A DNA stretch of 64,000 nucleotides from Gammaproteobacteria bacterium (GCA_012103455.1 WLWT01000002.1:1035007-1099006); one strand, 5' to 3'; counted from the first letter of the stretch, positions 44,236 through 54,242 are shown. Notes: generated by a model not told the origin, from the sequence alone. Made by a program: numbers and translations.

Positions 44236-45099
44236 ATGCGGCGACTTCAATTCGAACCTTTACACGATGAGCTGGGCGCAAGAGTCACTGGCATCGATAT
44301 CACAAAACCTATAGCCGGCGATGCGCTGGTGGCTATCTGCGAGGCGTTGGACGAATACTCGCTTCTTTGCTTCCCCGGGCAGGATATGAATGACGCTGCG
44401 CAGCTCGCTTTTACCCGCCGCTTCGGTGAGCCCGAACCCAATCACGTGAAGTTGGGCGCCACCGGCGTGATCGACTATCTAGGCACTGTTGGTAATGTCA
44501 TTGACGCCAACACCAAACAGGGCAATGACGCTCCCCGTACCCGTTATCAGAGGGGCAACAATCTGTGGCACTCGGACTCGTCTTTTCGCCTAGTGCCAGC
44601 GAAGTTTTCCATTAATCACGCGTACGAAGTGCCCGGCGAGGGTGGCGCGACGCAGTTCGCTAGCATGCGCACGGGTTATGAGCGGCTCTCCGAGGAGAGG
44701 CAAAAAACGTTGGACCCCCTGCAGGTGCTGCATGACTACGTGTTCTCCCGCAGCCAAGTCGCGCCGGTTGACCCCAATCATGCCGCTTCATTACCGCCCA
44801 TAGAGCACAAATTGGTGCGCACCAATCCGGGCAATGGCCGTAAGAATTATTACGTGGGCTCCCATGCCCGCTCGATTATCGGCTGGACCGGGATAGAGAG
44901 CCGTAAACTCATAGACGAGTTGTTGGAGCAAACAACGCGGGCAGAGCACGTGTACGCCCACCAGTGGGAGGTTGGAGACACGCTAATTTGGGACAACCGG
45001 TGTTTGTTGCACCGGGGCGCTGGCTACGATGCGGACAAATGGCGCCGGATGATGCGCCAGACGCGAGTGAGTGGGGTTGGCCCAACGTTGAACGAATAG
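44236..45099 (+). CDS. TauD/TfdA-family Fe(II)/2-oxoglutarate dioxygenase
   Basis: A 287-residue enzyme hydroxylating an unknown substrate with 2-oxoglutarate and oxygen. The iron ligands His 112 and Asp 114 lie in NLWHSDSSFR, and the distal His 259 in WDNRCLLHRGAGYD; a following Arg (KWRRMMRQTRV) binds 2-oxoglutarate. The N-terminal segment LGARVTGIDITKPI is standard. It resembles the 2,4-D/alkylsulfatase-type branch rather than taurine-specific enzymes. The substrate is not deducible. Confidence 0.85.
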   Translation: MRRLQFEPLHDELGARVTGIDITKPIAGDALVAICEALDEYSLLCFPGQDMNDAAQLAFTRRFGEPEPNHVKLGATGVIDYLGTVGNVIDANTKQGNDAPRTRYQRGNNLWHSDSSFRLVPAKFSINHAYEVPGEGGATQFASMRTGYERLSEERQKTLDPLQVLHDYVFSRSQVAPVDPNHAASLPPIEHKLVRTNPGNGRKNYYVGSHARSIIGWTGIESRKLIDELLEQTTRAEHVYAHQWEVGDTLIWDNRCLLHRGAGYDADKWRRMMRQTRVSGVGPTLNE

Positions 45100-45154
45100 C
45101 GTTGAACGAGTAGGGCGAGTCAGCAGTAGCGGCACATTATTGCGTTCACTTCGA

Positions 45155-45808
45155 ATGCCGAAGAGCGCAGAGGACTTGCTAGGTTTTCCCGCACTCAGGC
45201 CCTCGCTGGAGGATGTGCGCGGGGTGTTCGATTGCGGCGATCGGGTGTTGCGGGACGATATTCTCAACCCCCACCGTGAGCCTCAAGTGACGGCGGCGGA
45301 CAAGGCGCGCGCCCGGGACGCCTCGGTGTTGATGTTGTTTGTGGACGGACCGCGGCCATCGCTATTGGTCACCGAGCGCGCCGCTGCTATCCCCTTTGCT
45401 GGCCATCAGGTGTTTCCGGGCGGCTTAGCGGAGCAGACGGACGCCGATGCGAAGGCCACCATGTACCGCGAGGTGGAAGAGGAGATCGGTTTATCCCGGC
45501 GCGGCTTCGACCTGTTGGGGCGCTTGGCCGACTATTACACTCACTCCGGCTACCGCATCGCGCCCTACGTTGGCCTCACCCCGAGGCCACCCGAGCTGTG
45601 TTTAGCCGCCGCCGAAGTGGCAGGGGTGAGCTATCTGCCATTGCACGTTCTGTTCGATCCGGCTCACTACGAGCTGAGAACCCGCTCTCACTGGCCATAC
45701 CGGGCTAATTTTCAATGGCTCTATGGCGGTGTGCGTGTCACCGGCCCTACGATTTCTTTGATTATCGCCCTCTACGGTGCGCTGGCGCGGCTCAGCAAAG
45801 CGGCGTAA
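45155..45808 (+). CDS. NUDIX hydrolase, CoA pyrophosphatase-like
   Basis: About 217 residues from the ATG at 45155; a TTG at 45140 is in frame but less likely. The nudix box is REVEEEIGLSRRGF preceded by FPGGLAEQTDADAKATM. The upstream LLVTERAAAIPFAGHQVFPGG matches the CoA-diphosphatase subgroup (NudL: R....-HkGQiaFPGG). It probably hydrolyses CoA or acyl-CoA diphosphate bonds. The C-terminus is compact. Confidence 0.8.
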   Translation: MPKSAEDLLGFPALRPSLEDVRGVFDCGDRVLRDDILNPHREPQVTAADKARARDASVLMLFVDGPRPSLLVTERAAAIPFAGHQVFPGGLAEQTDADAKATMYREVEEEIGLSRRGFDLLGRLADYYTHSGYRIAPYVGLTPRPPELCLAAAEVAGVSYLPLHVLFDPAHYELRTRSHWPYRANFQWLYGGVRVTGPTISLIIALYGALARLSKAA

Positions 45809-46084
45809 TGTTCCCCGGTTATGCGCCCGCAAAATGCTCGATCCCACGGTATTCGAGGAGCTGGATTCGAGGAGCTGGCCGCCGCCGCTGTCCGGATGAG
45901 GCGGTGCGAAGCCGGTATGGGTGGCTAGGAGCACCATGACATCGGGCATTCGTACCCCGGCCACGTCCGCTGCCGCGATGAGTTGGTGATTGGCCGGCGG
46001 GCCTCTACGTGTTGACCAGTGAGTGGAAAATGCGCTAAACCGAATTGAGTGCGACCCACACGCGGGCGAGCGTAGCTGGTATAT

Positions 46085-46440
46085 CGAAGTGCTCGCTGCC
46101 GCGCTCGTGCTTTAGCGCGTCCAACGGCGGCGTGGCCCAATTAACGCGGGCCATGGCTGAGGCGTGGTCCCGTGATGGCATTATGTGTAACGCTTTGGCG
46201 CCGGGATTCTTGCCCACGGTGCTGGCCGCCCCGGTGTGCGGCGATGAGGACATCCGGGCGTGGGCGGCGGGGCAGACGGCCATTGGCCGCAACGGGACCA
46301 TAGCCGGCTTGGCCGGGCCTACGCTCTTTTTAGCCGCGCCCGCCAGTCACTACATGAGTGGACAAATTATATGTATGGATGGGTACATGTGGATGGAGGT
46401 TTTACCGCTCGATGAAAGCACTGGTGTACACCGCGAATGA
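46085..46440 (+). pseudogene. Short-chain dehydrogenase C-terminal fragment
   Basis: The readable part begins CFSASNGGVAQLTRAMAEAW, then NALAPGFLPTVLAAPVCGDE and FLAAPASHYMSGQIICMDGY. This is the second half of an SDR. The catalytic Y-x-x-x-K appears as F-x-x-x-N, and the NAD-binding half is missing. It precedes and overlaps a sugar-acid-type dehydrogenase, a pairing seen for idnO/idnD-like genes. The preceding 45809-46084 holds nothing recognisable. Confidence 0.6.
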
Positions 46441-47425
46441 GGTCGTGGAAATCCGCGAAGAGCCTGAGCCGGGCGCGCGCCACGATGCGAGTGCAGGGGA
46501 TGAAGTCATTGTCGCGATCGATGCAGTAGGGATCTGCGGCTCGGATATGCACGCCTACCTGGGTCACGACGAGCGCCGGGTGCCGCCGCTCATCTTGGGC
46601 CACGAGGCCGCCGGCAGGGTGTTGAGCGGTCCCCGCGCCGGCATCCGCGCCGTGCTCAATCCGCTCATCAACTGCGGCGCGTGCGACGACTGTCTTGGTG
46701 GGCGGGCGAATCTGTGTGCCGAGCGCGATCTCATCGGCATGTACCGGCCCGGCGCTTTCGCCGAGCGGATATCCATCCCCGAGCGCAATCTGCTCCCTAT
46801 CCCCGATGGCATGGATGCGGCGCATGCCGCGCTGACCGAGCCGGCTGCCACTGCCCTGCATGCGGTGAACTTGGCGGCCAAGCTGGCCCACAGAGCGTTG
46901 GCCGAGTGCCGTTGCTTGGTATTCGGCGGCGGTTCGGTGGGCCTGTTTGCGGCATTGGCGTTGGCTAACCATGGCGCGCCCGTGGTGCAGTTGGCGGAAA
47001 CCAATGCGCTGCGCCGGGCCACGGCGCAGAGCACCGGCCGATGCCAGGCCATCGATCCGTTGGCGGACGGCGTCGAAGACAATGGGTTCCACGTAGTGGT
47101 CGATGCCGTAGGCAGTGGTGTTACCCGTGCCGCCGCCAGTGCCGCGGTGCGGCCCGGCGGTCTTATTATTCACATTGGTTTGCAAGATGGCGAAGCGGGC
47201 TTGGATACGCGCCGGCTAACGCTGCAGGAAGTCATATTCGTAGGCACTTATACCTATACCCAGGTGGATATGGGTGCGGCGCTGCGTCAATTGCATAGCG
47301 GCGGTTTCGGCGATCTGGCGTGGCTTGAACAAAGAAGTTTGGACGAGGGGCCGGCGGCTTTCGCCGATCTGCTAAAAGGCCGCACGGCGGCACCGAAGAT
47401 AGTGTTGCGCCCCGCGGGTCAATGA
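46412..47425 (+). CDS. Zinc-dependent alcohol dehydrogenase family protein
   Basis: 337 residues from the ATG at 46412. Catalytic zinc site: GICGSDMHAYLGHD and LILGHEAAGRV. Structural zinc: NCGACDDCLGGRANLC with four cysteines. The Rossmann turn CLVFGGGSVGLFAALALAN is followed by nucleotide-binding residues. The family includes L-idonate 5-dehydrogenase and threonine-type polyol dehydrogenases, and the adjacent SDR remnant fits the former. It overlaps the remnant by 29 bp. Confidence 0.8.
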   Translation: MKALVYTANEVVEIREEPEPGARHDASAGDEVIVAIDAVGICGSDMHAYLGHDERRVPPLILGHEAAGRVLSGPRAGIRAVLNPLINCGACDDCLGGRANLCAERDLIGMYRPGAFAERISIPERNLLPIPDGMDAAHAALTEPAATALHAVNLAAKLAHRALAECRCLVFGGGSVGLFAALALANHGAPVVQLAETNALRRATAQSTGRCQAIDPLADGVEDNGFHVVVDAVGSGVTRAAASAAVRPGGLIIHIGLQDGEAGLDTRRLTLQEVIFVGTYTYTQVDMGAALRQLHSGGFGDLAWLEQRSLDEGPAAFADLLKGRTAAPKIVLRPAGQ

Positions 47426-47441
47426 GTTGGGAGGAGGCGTC

Positions 47442-47567
47442 ATGAAACACGGCAAGATCACCCTTGATGTCAACGGCGGCATCGGCCTACTGACACTGAA
47501 CGATCCGGGCACGCTGAACGCTTGGGGCGAGAACGAGAAACGTGCCGCAACTTTCACCGGTCATTAA
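47442..47567 (+). pseudogene. Enoyl-CoA hydratase N-terminal fragment
   Basis: A 41-codon frame, MKHGKITLDVNGGIGLLTLN then DPGTLNAW, is the beginning of crotonase-fold enzymes (v...V..ItLNrP...NA). It ends quickly at TAA. A strong GGAGG site precedes the ATG at 47442. Confidence 0.6.
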
Positions 47568-47607
47568 ACCCTGTAGTACAGGGCTGTCCCAGGCGTAAAC
47601 TCGCACT

Positions 47608-48972
47608 ATGCGCAAACTGTTACTGCTCAATCTGGCGGCTTTGAGCCCCGCGGAGATAAGCGATGCCACGCCTAATCTCAAGGCCTTGGCCGCCGCCGGT
47701 ACGTTGTCGCCGTTGCGCGAGGCCTTTCCAAGCCTGACCTGCCCATCGCATGTGACCATGTTGACCGGCGCAGCCCCTACGGTGCACGGCATCGTCGGCA
47801 ACGGTTGGTATGATCGGCAGCACGCCAAAGTCTTCATGTGGAACCGCTCCGCTCATCACATCGAGGCGCAGCCGTTGTGGGAAGCGGCCCGTGAGCAGTC
47901 ACCCGGTTTTACCTGCGCCAATTTATTTTGGCGGTTTGCCGCCGATTCAAGCGCCGATCTCAAAGTGACGGAGCGCCCGGTTTATTGGTCCAGTGGCCGC
48001 AAGACGTTCGATTTTTATACCGCGCCGCCAGCACTGCATGACCGTCTAACAGGGGCGCTGGGTGCTTTTCCATTCATGCAGTTTTGGGGGCCGTTCGCGG
48101 GCATTAAATCGACCGCGTGGATCCTGCATGCCTTGGCCCAGGTGATGCGCGAGGATGATCCGGATCTACTTTTAGGGTATGCCCCTTACTTGGATTACGA
48201 GGGCCAGCGCCACGGGCCGCAATCCGAGCAAGCGCGTGCAGCATTGACGCACATGGATACGGCACTGGCCGGTTTGTTGGCGGCGGCGCGGGCTAATGGA
48301 CGCGATGTGGCTATAGTGTCCGATTATGGATTTATCCAAGTGTCCAGGCCGGTGATGCCTAACCGTGTCCTGCGCGAAGCGGGTTATCTTGCCATCGAAG
48401 AGGCGGCCAACGGTGATCGGATAGAGGCGGGTTCAAGCCGGGCGTTCGCCGTTTGCGACAATCAAGTAGCCCATATCTATGTGGCATCGCCCGGTGATAT
48501 CGCGCCGGTGCGTGAATTATTGGAGAACGTCCCTGGCATCAAAGCGGTATTGGGCGAGGCGGAAAAAAACAATTTCGGTATCGCCCACCGCCGCAGCGGT
48601 GAATTGATCGCCGTGGCGCAAGCGGATAGTTGGTTCGCTTACCCCTATTGGTTCGAGGCGGCGCGGGCACCCGATTTTGAACGCTGTATCGCCATCTTCG
48701 ACAAGGCGGGTTTCGATCCTTGCGAATTATTTCCGCCGCCGGGACCGTTCGGCAAAGCCAAGATAGCCCTGCGCGTGGCGCAAAAACTCGCGCGCCAGGC
48801 GGTGCCCTTCGATGTGATCGATCCCGATCCGGCTAATCCCAAAGGTGCACGCAATATCGCCGCGGCCCCCGGGGCGGGCGCCGTTCTTGTCACCAGTTGG
48901 GTGCGCGATACCGATGCTCCCGTGTCTATGACCGCTTTGAAATCATTGCTGTTGGAGCGAATATTCGATTAG
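47608..48972 (+). CDS. Alkaline phosphatase superfamily phosphodiesterase/pyrophosphatase
   Basis: A 454-residue enzyme of the type I phosphodiesterase/nucleotide pyrophosphatase family. Near the N-terminus LREAFPSLTCPSHVTMLTG carries the nucleophilic Thr. Metal-site candidates are YAPYLDYEGQRHGPQS (Asp, His) and VAIVSDYGF, followed by FAVCDNQVAHIYVASP. It hydrolyses phosphodiester or pyrophosphate bonds; the substrate is unknown. No signal peptide is apparent, so it is probably cytoplasmic. Confidence 0.8.
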   Translation: MRKLLLLNLAALSPAEISDATPNLKALAAAGTLSPLREAFPSLTCPSHVTMLTGAAPTVHGIVGNGWYDRQHAKVFMWNRSAHHIEAQPLWEAAREQSPGFTCANLFWRFAADSSADLKVTERPVYWSSGRKTFDFYTAPPALHDRLTGALGAFPFMQFWGPFAGIKSTAWILHALAQVMREDDPDLLLGYAPYLDYEGQRHGPQSEQARAALTHMDTALAGLLAAARANGRDVAIVSDYGFIQVSRPVMPNRVLREAGYLAIEEAANGDRIEAGSSRAFAVCDNQVAHIYVASPGDIAPVRELLENVPGIKAVLGEAEKNNFGIAHRRSGELIAVAQADSWFAYPYWFEAARAPDFERCIAIFDKAGFDPCELFPPPGPFGKAKIALRVAQKLARQAVPFDVIDPDPANPKGARNIAAAPGAGAVLVTSWVRDTDAPVSMTALKSLLLERIFD

Positions 48973-49106
48973 CGCAAGTCTTTTAGCCGTGCGCACGCTA
49001 TCATCGAAAATGAGATCATCATCCGCGCCAGGCACGCCGTATTCACCGCTTGCCGGTATTGTGCCTAACTGGCCGGCGTGGACACTGTGGCAATACACCG
49101 GCGATG

Positions 49107-49247
49107 GGGCACCTTAAAAAAATGCACTTTTTCCGCGATTGCGGCGTCAGCGCCGTGCTCGAATCCTCAGGTATGACCTATACACTGCGGTTCTGCGCGC
49201 GGTGCTTCCTTGCACTCACGAAAAAATGACTATTTTTAGAGGCGCCC
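49107..49247 (+). repeat. MITE copy 5
   Basis: 141 bp with 4-bp duplication GATG at 49103-49106 and 49248-49251. The left end is slightly altered (CACCTTAAAAAAATG). The following 49252-49459 holds no recognised gene; a long frame through it is mostly antisense to the toxin gene. Confidence 0.88.
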
Positions 49248-49459
49248 GATGGTCTTGGCCCCGGCCCCACACGATATCGACGGCATCAGCGGCGATGTGG
49301 ACCGAGACCAATTCAACGGCGATCGTGCCGCATTGGAAACATTGTGGAAATCCAACTCCTCTGCCTCAACTTCGCCGCCCGCGCCTCAGCCCGCTAAGCC
49401 AACTCTTGCCTACAGCGCGACCGAAGCCAGTGCCCTAGGGCAACACTTGCAGCGCTTTC

Positions 49460-49888
49460 TCAATCGGTTTCCGGGCGCGAAATTGCCGGTGAACGCAAAA
49501 GCTCGACTTCTGCAAGACGGGCAGCTTTTCGGTCGAATATCACCAGGGGCAACCGGTTATGTGAATGGGCGGCTGTGGCATGCAGGCAATCGGCGAAGTC
49601 TACGTTGGCGTTTCGATACAAGAATAGCGCTCTTTCAAGCCCCTCCTCATCCTGGAAGGACAACTCGCGTGATTCGAGGAGGCGGTTATATAGATTGAGT
49701 ACACCGGGCTTGGTAACGCCGTACGCGCTACGCAGTACCCACTCCAACTCCAGGGTAACTGTTAGAGGGACAAACAGTGCCTCTAGTGCGTCATAGTAAT
49801 TTGATATGAGCAACCCGGCTTGCGCGGTTTGGCGTTCATCATCTCTAACTAAGTGCCTTACCAGTACATTGGTGTCCAGACTAGGCAT
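49460..49888 (-). CDS. PIN-domain toxin (VapC-like)
   Basis: A 142-residue PIN nuclease. It starts MPSLDTNVLVRHLVRDD (first catalytic Asp), has TVTLELEWVLRS with the catalytic Glu, and DFADCLHATAA with the later Asp residues; VIFDRKAARL closes the domain. PIN toxins cleave tRNA or rRNA. It lies 7 bp downstream of an AbrB-type antitoxin gene, forming a complete toxin-antitoxin pair. Confidence 0.85.
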   Translation of the reverse strand: MPSLDTNVLVRHLVRDDERQTAQAGLLISNYYDALEALFVPLTVTLELEWVLRSAYGVTKPGVLNLYNRLLESRELSFQDEEGLERALFLYRNANVDFADCLHATAAHSHNRLPLVIFDRKAARLAEVELLRSPAISRPETD

Positions 49889-49895
49889 TAGCGCT

Positions 49896-50111
49896 TTATT
49901 TCATCCGCATGGAAGATATGGGTACACTTTTCCCATTACTGTCAATCGCCCCTTTAAGCTCAGCGATACTCTTGGATTTCGCCCGCATCACGGTAGTGCC
50001 ATCCGGCATTATTGTAAAAACGACCCGGTCTTTGGGGTGCAACCTCATCGCTTTCCTGATAGCCGATGGAATGGTGATTTGTCTCTTACTTGTAACTGTT
50101 GCTTCCGACAT
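49896..50111 (-). CDS. AbrB/MazE-type antitoxin
   Basis: A 71-residue protein with the swapped-hairpin AbrB pattern ATVTSKRQITIPSAIRKAMR, then KDRVVFTIMPDGTTVM. The C-terminal tail KSIAELKGAIDSNGK wraps the toxin in related pairs. It is first in a two-gene unit with the PIN toxin and probably represses its own promoter. Confidence 0.85.
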   Translation of the reverse strand: MSEATVTSKRQITIPSAIRKAMRLHPKDRVVFTIMPDGTTVMRAKSKSIAELKGAIDSNGKSVPISSMRMK

Positions 50112-50599
50112 TCGCTATCTCTTTGCTATCTCCTTACAAACTGGCTGATTGTAAGGATTAAAGCCGGCGGGTGCAATCGGCTGCAAAACAGGACGACAAC
50201 GCAGTGAGATGAGATCTTGGGTCTAGTTGCAGTCGAATGTAGTGCCACCTGCATTCGCCGTCTGTCTTGCAAAAATCAAATGCCTAATGCATGAAGGACA
50301 AGAGGTAGCGAGACCTCACCGCTTTCGAAACGGCAGCGCTTACCTCCGTTGCGAGTCAGTTATCTGGGCATGTCAAGAACCGTGCCAGCTTTTTGAATAT
50401 CGCTTAACTAATTGATTTTTAAAGAAGTGCGCATCCCGATAGAAAGCTGCGGCGGATACGGCAGGCCAGGGGTACGGATAAACCGATGATATAAATTTAC
50501 TGATCCCATCCGTAGATCTGACGACACTCAATAGCTACGCGTGGCGTATGCGGCAACTAGCTTTGCAATTTTCAGTTACCGCTACTAAAGTTGCTAAGT
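50112..50599. other. Intergenic stretch without recognised gene
   Basis: 488 bp, more AT-rich than the surroundings towards its right side. No frame shows a family pattern. It must contain the promoters of the antitoxin (minus strand) and the ATPase gene (plus strand). Confidence 0.4.
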
Positions 50600-51769
50600 A
50601 TGTATTTTAAAAGAGATATTTCCGAAAAAATCACGTCGGTCGCGGGCCAGTTCCCTGTTGTGGTGCTGACCGGAGCGCGGCAGGCCGGCAAGACCACGCT
50701 GCTAAAAAAACTCTTTCCCGATTACCGCTTCGTATCGCTGGACCTGCCAAGCCAGGCGCATATGGCGGAGAGCGAGCCGGCGCTGTTTTTTCAGAACTTT
50801 CCTCCGCCGCTATTGATCGACGAGGTGCAGTATGCGCCGGGCCTGTTCCGCAACCTGAAAATGGTTATCGACGATAATCGCCACGCCATGGGGCAATTCA
50901 TCCTGACCGGTTCACAGAAGTTCACGCTGATGAAAGCGGTGTCCGACAGCTTGGCCGGGCGTGCCGCTATTTTCGATCTGGAGAATCTTCGCGCCCATGA
51001 ACTGTCGCTGACTCCCGAGGACGACGTGTCTGCCGCCATGGCACGCGGTTTTTACCCCGAGTTGTGGCGGCAACCGGAATTGGAGCGTAGCGTCTTTTAT
51101 CCCTCCTATATCGTCTCTTATCTGGAGCGCGATATCCGGCAGGTTCTCGAGGTGCGGAACCTGCGTGATTTTGAGCGGTTTATCCGCGCCTGCGCCGTGC
51201 GCTCAGGCCAATTACTGAATATGTCTGACTTAGGCCGTGATGTGGGCATTCGCTCGCAAACCGCGCGGGAGTGGCTCGGTGTATTGGAGGCATCCAACCA
51301 AATAAGCTTGTTGGAGCCGTATTTTGAAAATGTCGGTAAACGCAATGTGAAGTCGCCCAAGCTGTATTTTAACGATCCTGGAATGCTGTGTTATCTATTG
51401 GGGCTGGAGCCGGGCAATCTAACCAATACTCCGCTTATAGGGGCTATTTTTGAAGCGCTGATTTACGCGGAATTCAGAAAGCGGGCGGCAGTCCTGGCTG
51501 ACGGTTCGCAACTTTATTTCTACCGCGACGGACAGGGCCGCGAAATCGATTTTTTACACATCATCGGCGGCAAGATAAATCTGTTGGAAGCCAAATGGAG
51601 TGAAAATCCCGGCCGGCGCTGGGCGGATCGCATGGACGAAGTGGCCGGGATATTGTCCGTCTCCAAGACCTATGCCATGGGAGAGAAAACCCTTCTTTGC
51701 CGCACCCCCCACACCTTCAAAATACGGGATGTATGGTGTAGGCATGTGTTCGACTATTTCAGGGACTAA
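50600..51769 (+). CDS. AAA ATPase with DUF4143 domain
   Basis: 389 residues from the ATG at 50600. P-loop VVLTGARQAGKTTLLKKLFP; Walker B PLLIDEVQYAPGLFRNLK; sensor ILTGSQKFTLMKAVSDSLAG; later ERDIRQVLEVRNLRDFERFI. The C-terminal half has the DUF4143 pattern, ending with the nuclease-like FYRDGQGREIDFL and NLLEAKW. A very common family of unclear role, often near toxin-antitoxin genes as here. It may be an acquired selfish or defence-associated gene. Confidence 0.85.
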   Translation: MYFKRDISEKITSVAGQFPVVVLTGARQAGKTTLLKKLFPDYRFVSLDLPSQAHMAESEPALFFQNFPPPLLIDEVQYAPGLFRNLKMVIDDNRHAMGQFILTGSQKFTLMKAVSDSLAGRAAIFDLENLRAHELSLTPEDDVSAAMARGFYPELWRQPELERSVFYPSYIVSYLERDIRQVLEVRNLRDFERFIRACAVRSGQLLNMSDLGRDVGIRSQTAREWLGVLEASNQISLLEPYFENVGKRNVKSPKLYFNDPGMLCYLLGLEPGNLTNTPLIGAIFEALIYAEFRKRAAVLADGSQLYFYRDGQGREIDFLHIIGGKINLLEAKWSENPGRRWADRMDEVAGILSVSKTYAMGEKTLLCRTPHTFKIRDVWCRHVFDYFRD

Positions 51770-51773
51770 AAGC

Positions 51774-52766
51774 TCAGTGATGCCCACCCGAAGAGCCGGT
51801 AACGCCTCTGAACACCCAATAGCTATACGCGGTGTACGCGCCGATGATCGGCAGCAAGACGGCGGTGCCCACCAGTAGGAAGGCCAGCGAGTCATCCGGC
51901 GCGGCGGCGTCCCATAGGGAGATGGAGGGTGGCACCAGGTAAGGGAAGAAGCTGATGAGGATGCCGATAAAACTGAGTGTGAAGAGGCCTAACGAAGCGG
52001 CGAAAGGCGCCATCCGGTGGCCGTCCCGCAAGCCGTTGAAGAGCGTTGCCGTGCATGCGAGCACGGCCAGGGGCATGGCCACACTCAATAAAACCGAAGG
52101 CCACGCGAACCAACGGGCCAGGTAAACCGGATCCAGCAGCGGCGTCAGCGCGCTGACCGCGCCGATGAAAAACACGGTGGCAATGCCGGCAGGCCGGGCC
52201 AGGCGGCGCGCGCGTTTTTCAAGCGTTCCCTCGCTCTTCATCACTAGCCAGGTGGCGCCCAGTAACACATAGCCGATCACCAAAGCCACGCCAGTTAGCA
52301 GGGAAAACGGCGACAGCCACCACCATAGGTTATCTATATGGTCGGGCACGCCTTGTACCAGGGCGCCGAGTACCACGCCTTGCGCCGCCGCCGCGATCAT
52401 GGAACCGGCGGCAAAGCTGCGGTCCCACCAGGGCCGGTGCGATGCATCGCGCCAGCGAAACTCGAAGGCGACACCGCGAAAGACGAGGCCCAGCAACATG
52501 GCGGTGATCGGAATGTAGAGGGCGGGCAAGATGGTGGCGTAAGCCAAGGGAAAAGCCGCGTAGAGTCCGCCGCCGCCCAACACCAACCAGGTCTCGTTGC
52601 CGTCCCAGACGGGGGCGATGCTGTTCATGGCGGTGTCGCGTTCGTTACCCTCGCGCAGCAACGGAAACAAAATGCCTACCCCCAGATCGAAGCCGTCGAG
52701 GAGGATATAAGCGAGTACGGCGAAGGCGACGATGCCGGCCCAGATCAACGGCAGATCAATGCTCAT
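51774..52766 (-). CDS. cydB: Cytochrome bd-type quinol oxidase subunit II
   Basis: A 330-residue membrane protein with about eight helices. It starts LIWAGIVAFAVLAYILLDGF with DLGVGILFPL, and contains NSIAPVWDGNETWLVLGGGG and FRGVAFEFRW, all CydB hallmarks. It forms the bd oxidase with the upstream subunit I, reducing oxygen with ubiquinol electrons. It overlaps cydA by 4 bp. It is adjacent and convergent to the DUF4143 ATPase gene. Confidence 0.93.
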   Translation of the reverse strand: MSIDLPLIWAGIVAFAVLAYILLDGFDLGVGILFPLLREGNERDTAMNSIAPVWDGNETWLVLGGGGLYAAFPLAYATILPALYIPITAMLLGLVFRGVAFEFRWRDASHRPWWDRSFAAGSMIAAAAQGVVLGALVQGVPDHIDNLWWWLSPFSLLTGVALVIGYVLLGATWLVMKSEGTLEKRARRLARPAGIATVFFIGAVSALTPLLDPVYLARWFAWPSVLLSVAMPLAVLACTATLFNGLRDGHRMAPFAASLGLFTLSFIGILISFFPYLVPPSISLWDAAAPDDSLAFLLVGTAVLLPIIGAYTAYSYWVFRGVTGSSGGHH

Positions 52767-54106
52767 GCGGCCTCTCTCCCTGTTGGTGGTTTAGCCATCA
52801 GCTTCAGCACGTAAGTGATACCGGCGCCGAAGACCACCACATAGCTCACCACGAATAAGAGCAAGGATACACCCACGGTGCCCGCGTCAATGGCGGAGGC
52901 GGCTTCGGATGTGCGCAAAAGCCCGTAGACGGTCCACGGCTGGCGGCCCACTTCCGTGGTGATCCAGCCGGCCAGGATGGCGATAAAACCCGCCGGAGCC
53001 ATGGCTACCATTACCCGCTTGAACCAGCCCGCGGTATAGAGCCTGCCGCCGCGCCGCAGCCAGGCACCGGCCACGGCGGTGATGATCATGAGCATCCCTA
53101 TACCGACCATGATCCTGAAGCTCCAAAACACGATCTCCGCCGGTGGGCGATCCGCCCTGGGGAAGGCTTTTAAGCCTTTGACTTCGCCGTTCAGTTCATG
53201 GGTCAGGATAAGCGAGCCCAGGCGGGGGATTTCGAGGGTATGGGTGATGCGCTCAGCCTCGTCATCCGGCCAGCCGGCCAGCACTAGGGGGGCACCTTTG
53301 CGGGTCTCGTAGTGGCCTTCCATCGCCGCGATCTTGGCCGGTTGGTGGACGAGGGTGTTGAGACCGTGAAGATCGCCGGCTATGAGCTGAAGCGGTGCGG
53401 TAATCAATGCCATCCACATGGCCATAGACAACATGGTGCGGGCGTTAGGGTCGTCCTTATCGCGCAGCAGATGCCAAGCACCCACACCGGCAACAGTAAA
53501 GGCGGTGGTGAGATAAGCGGCCAGCACCATGTGTACCAGGCGGTAGGGGAACGATGGATTGAACACCACCGCCCACCAGTCCTCGGGCACGAACTGGCCG
53601 GCTTCGTTGATGGCGTAGCCAGCGGGCGTGTGCATCCAGGAATTGACCGCCAGTATCCAGAACGCGGAGAACAAAGTGCCGAAGGCGACCATCGACGTGG
53701 CGATGAAATGTAAGCGCTCGCCCACTTTTTCACGGCCAAACAACATAATCCCCAAAAAGCCCGCCTCCAGGAAGAAAGCGCAGAGCACTTCATAACCCAT
53801 GAGCGGTCCCAGCACGGGGCCGGTGCGCTCGGCGAAAACACTCCAATTGGTGCCGAACTGATAGCTCATGACGATGCCGGAGACCACACCCATGGCAAAG
53901 ACCAGGGCGAAGATCAGCTTCCAGTAGTCGAATAACTGCAGATAACGCCGCTGGCGGGTGGTTAACCACAGCCCTTCCAATACGGCTAAGTAGCTGGCTA
54001 GACCGATGGAGAAGGCTGGAAAGATGATGTGCGCGGAGATGGTAAAGGCGAATTGAAGACGGGCGAGTAGAACGCCGTCCAGATCGAGCGTGCTGAACTC
54101 AAACAT
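52763..54106 (-). CDS. cydA: Cytochrome bd-type quinol oxidase subunit I (CIO type)
   Basis: A 447-residue haem-bearing subunit. It contains RLQFAFTISAHIIFPAFSIG (haem-ligand His), GVVSGIVMSYQFGTNWSVF and GWITTEVGRQPWTVYGLLRT near the C-terminus. It lacks the long Q-loop of the E. coli enzyme (522 residues), the feature of short-Q-loop, cyanide-insensitive-type oxidases. No cydX-like gene follows. High oxygen affinity is expected from the family. Confidence 0.93.
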   Translation of the reverse strand: MFEFSTLDLDGVLLARLQFAFTISAHIIFPAFSIGLASYLAVLEGLWLTTRQRRYLQLFDYWKLIFALVFAMGVVSGIVMSYQFGTNWSVFAERTGPVLGPLMGYEVLCAFFLEAGFLGIMLFGREKVGERLHFIATSMVAFGTLFSAFWILAVNSWMHTPAGYAINEAGQFVPEDWWAVVFNPSFPYRLVHMVLAAYLTTAFTVAGVGAWHLLRDKDDPNARTMLSMAMWMALITAPLQLIAGDLHGLNTLVHQPAKIAAMEGHYETRKGAPLVLAGWPDDEAERITHTLEIPRLGSLILTHELNGEVKGLKAFPRADRPPAEIVFWSFRIMVGIGMLMIITAVAGAWLRRGGRLYTAGWFKRVMVAMAPAGFIAILAGWITTEVGRQPWTVYGLLRTSEAASAIDAGTVGVSLLLFVVSYVVVFGAGITYVLKLMAKPPTGREAA

Positions 54107-54242
54107 GGTACGAGCCCTTGGGTCATGGCTGTATAAAGACCGAGGATAATTAGTAGAAATATATTTCCGATATAGATCTCTTTCAAGGTTGGAACAACCG
54201 ATCCGTTACTCTCCACCGATTATCCCACCATGAGGCGTTTTC

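Noticed and set aside
49249..49698. 149-codon plus-strand ORF after MITE copy 5
   Set aside because: It is mostly antisense to the PIN toxin gene, and its first part has no recognisable domain.
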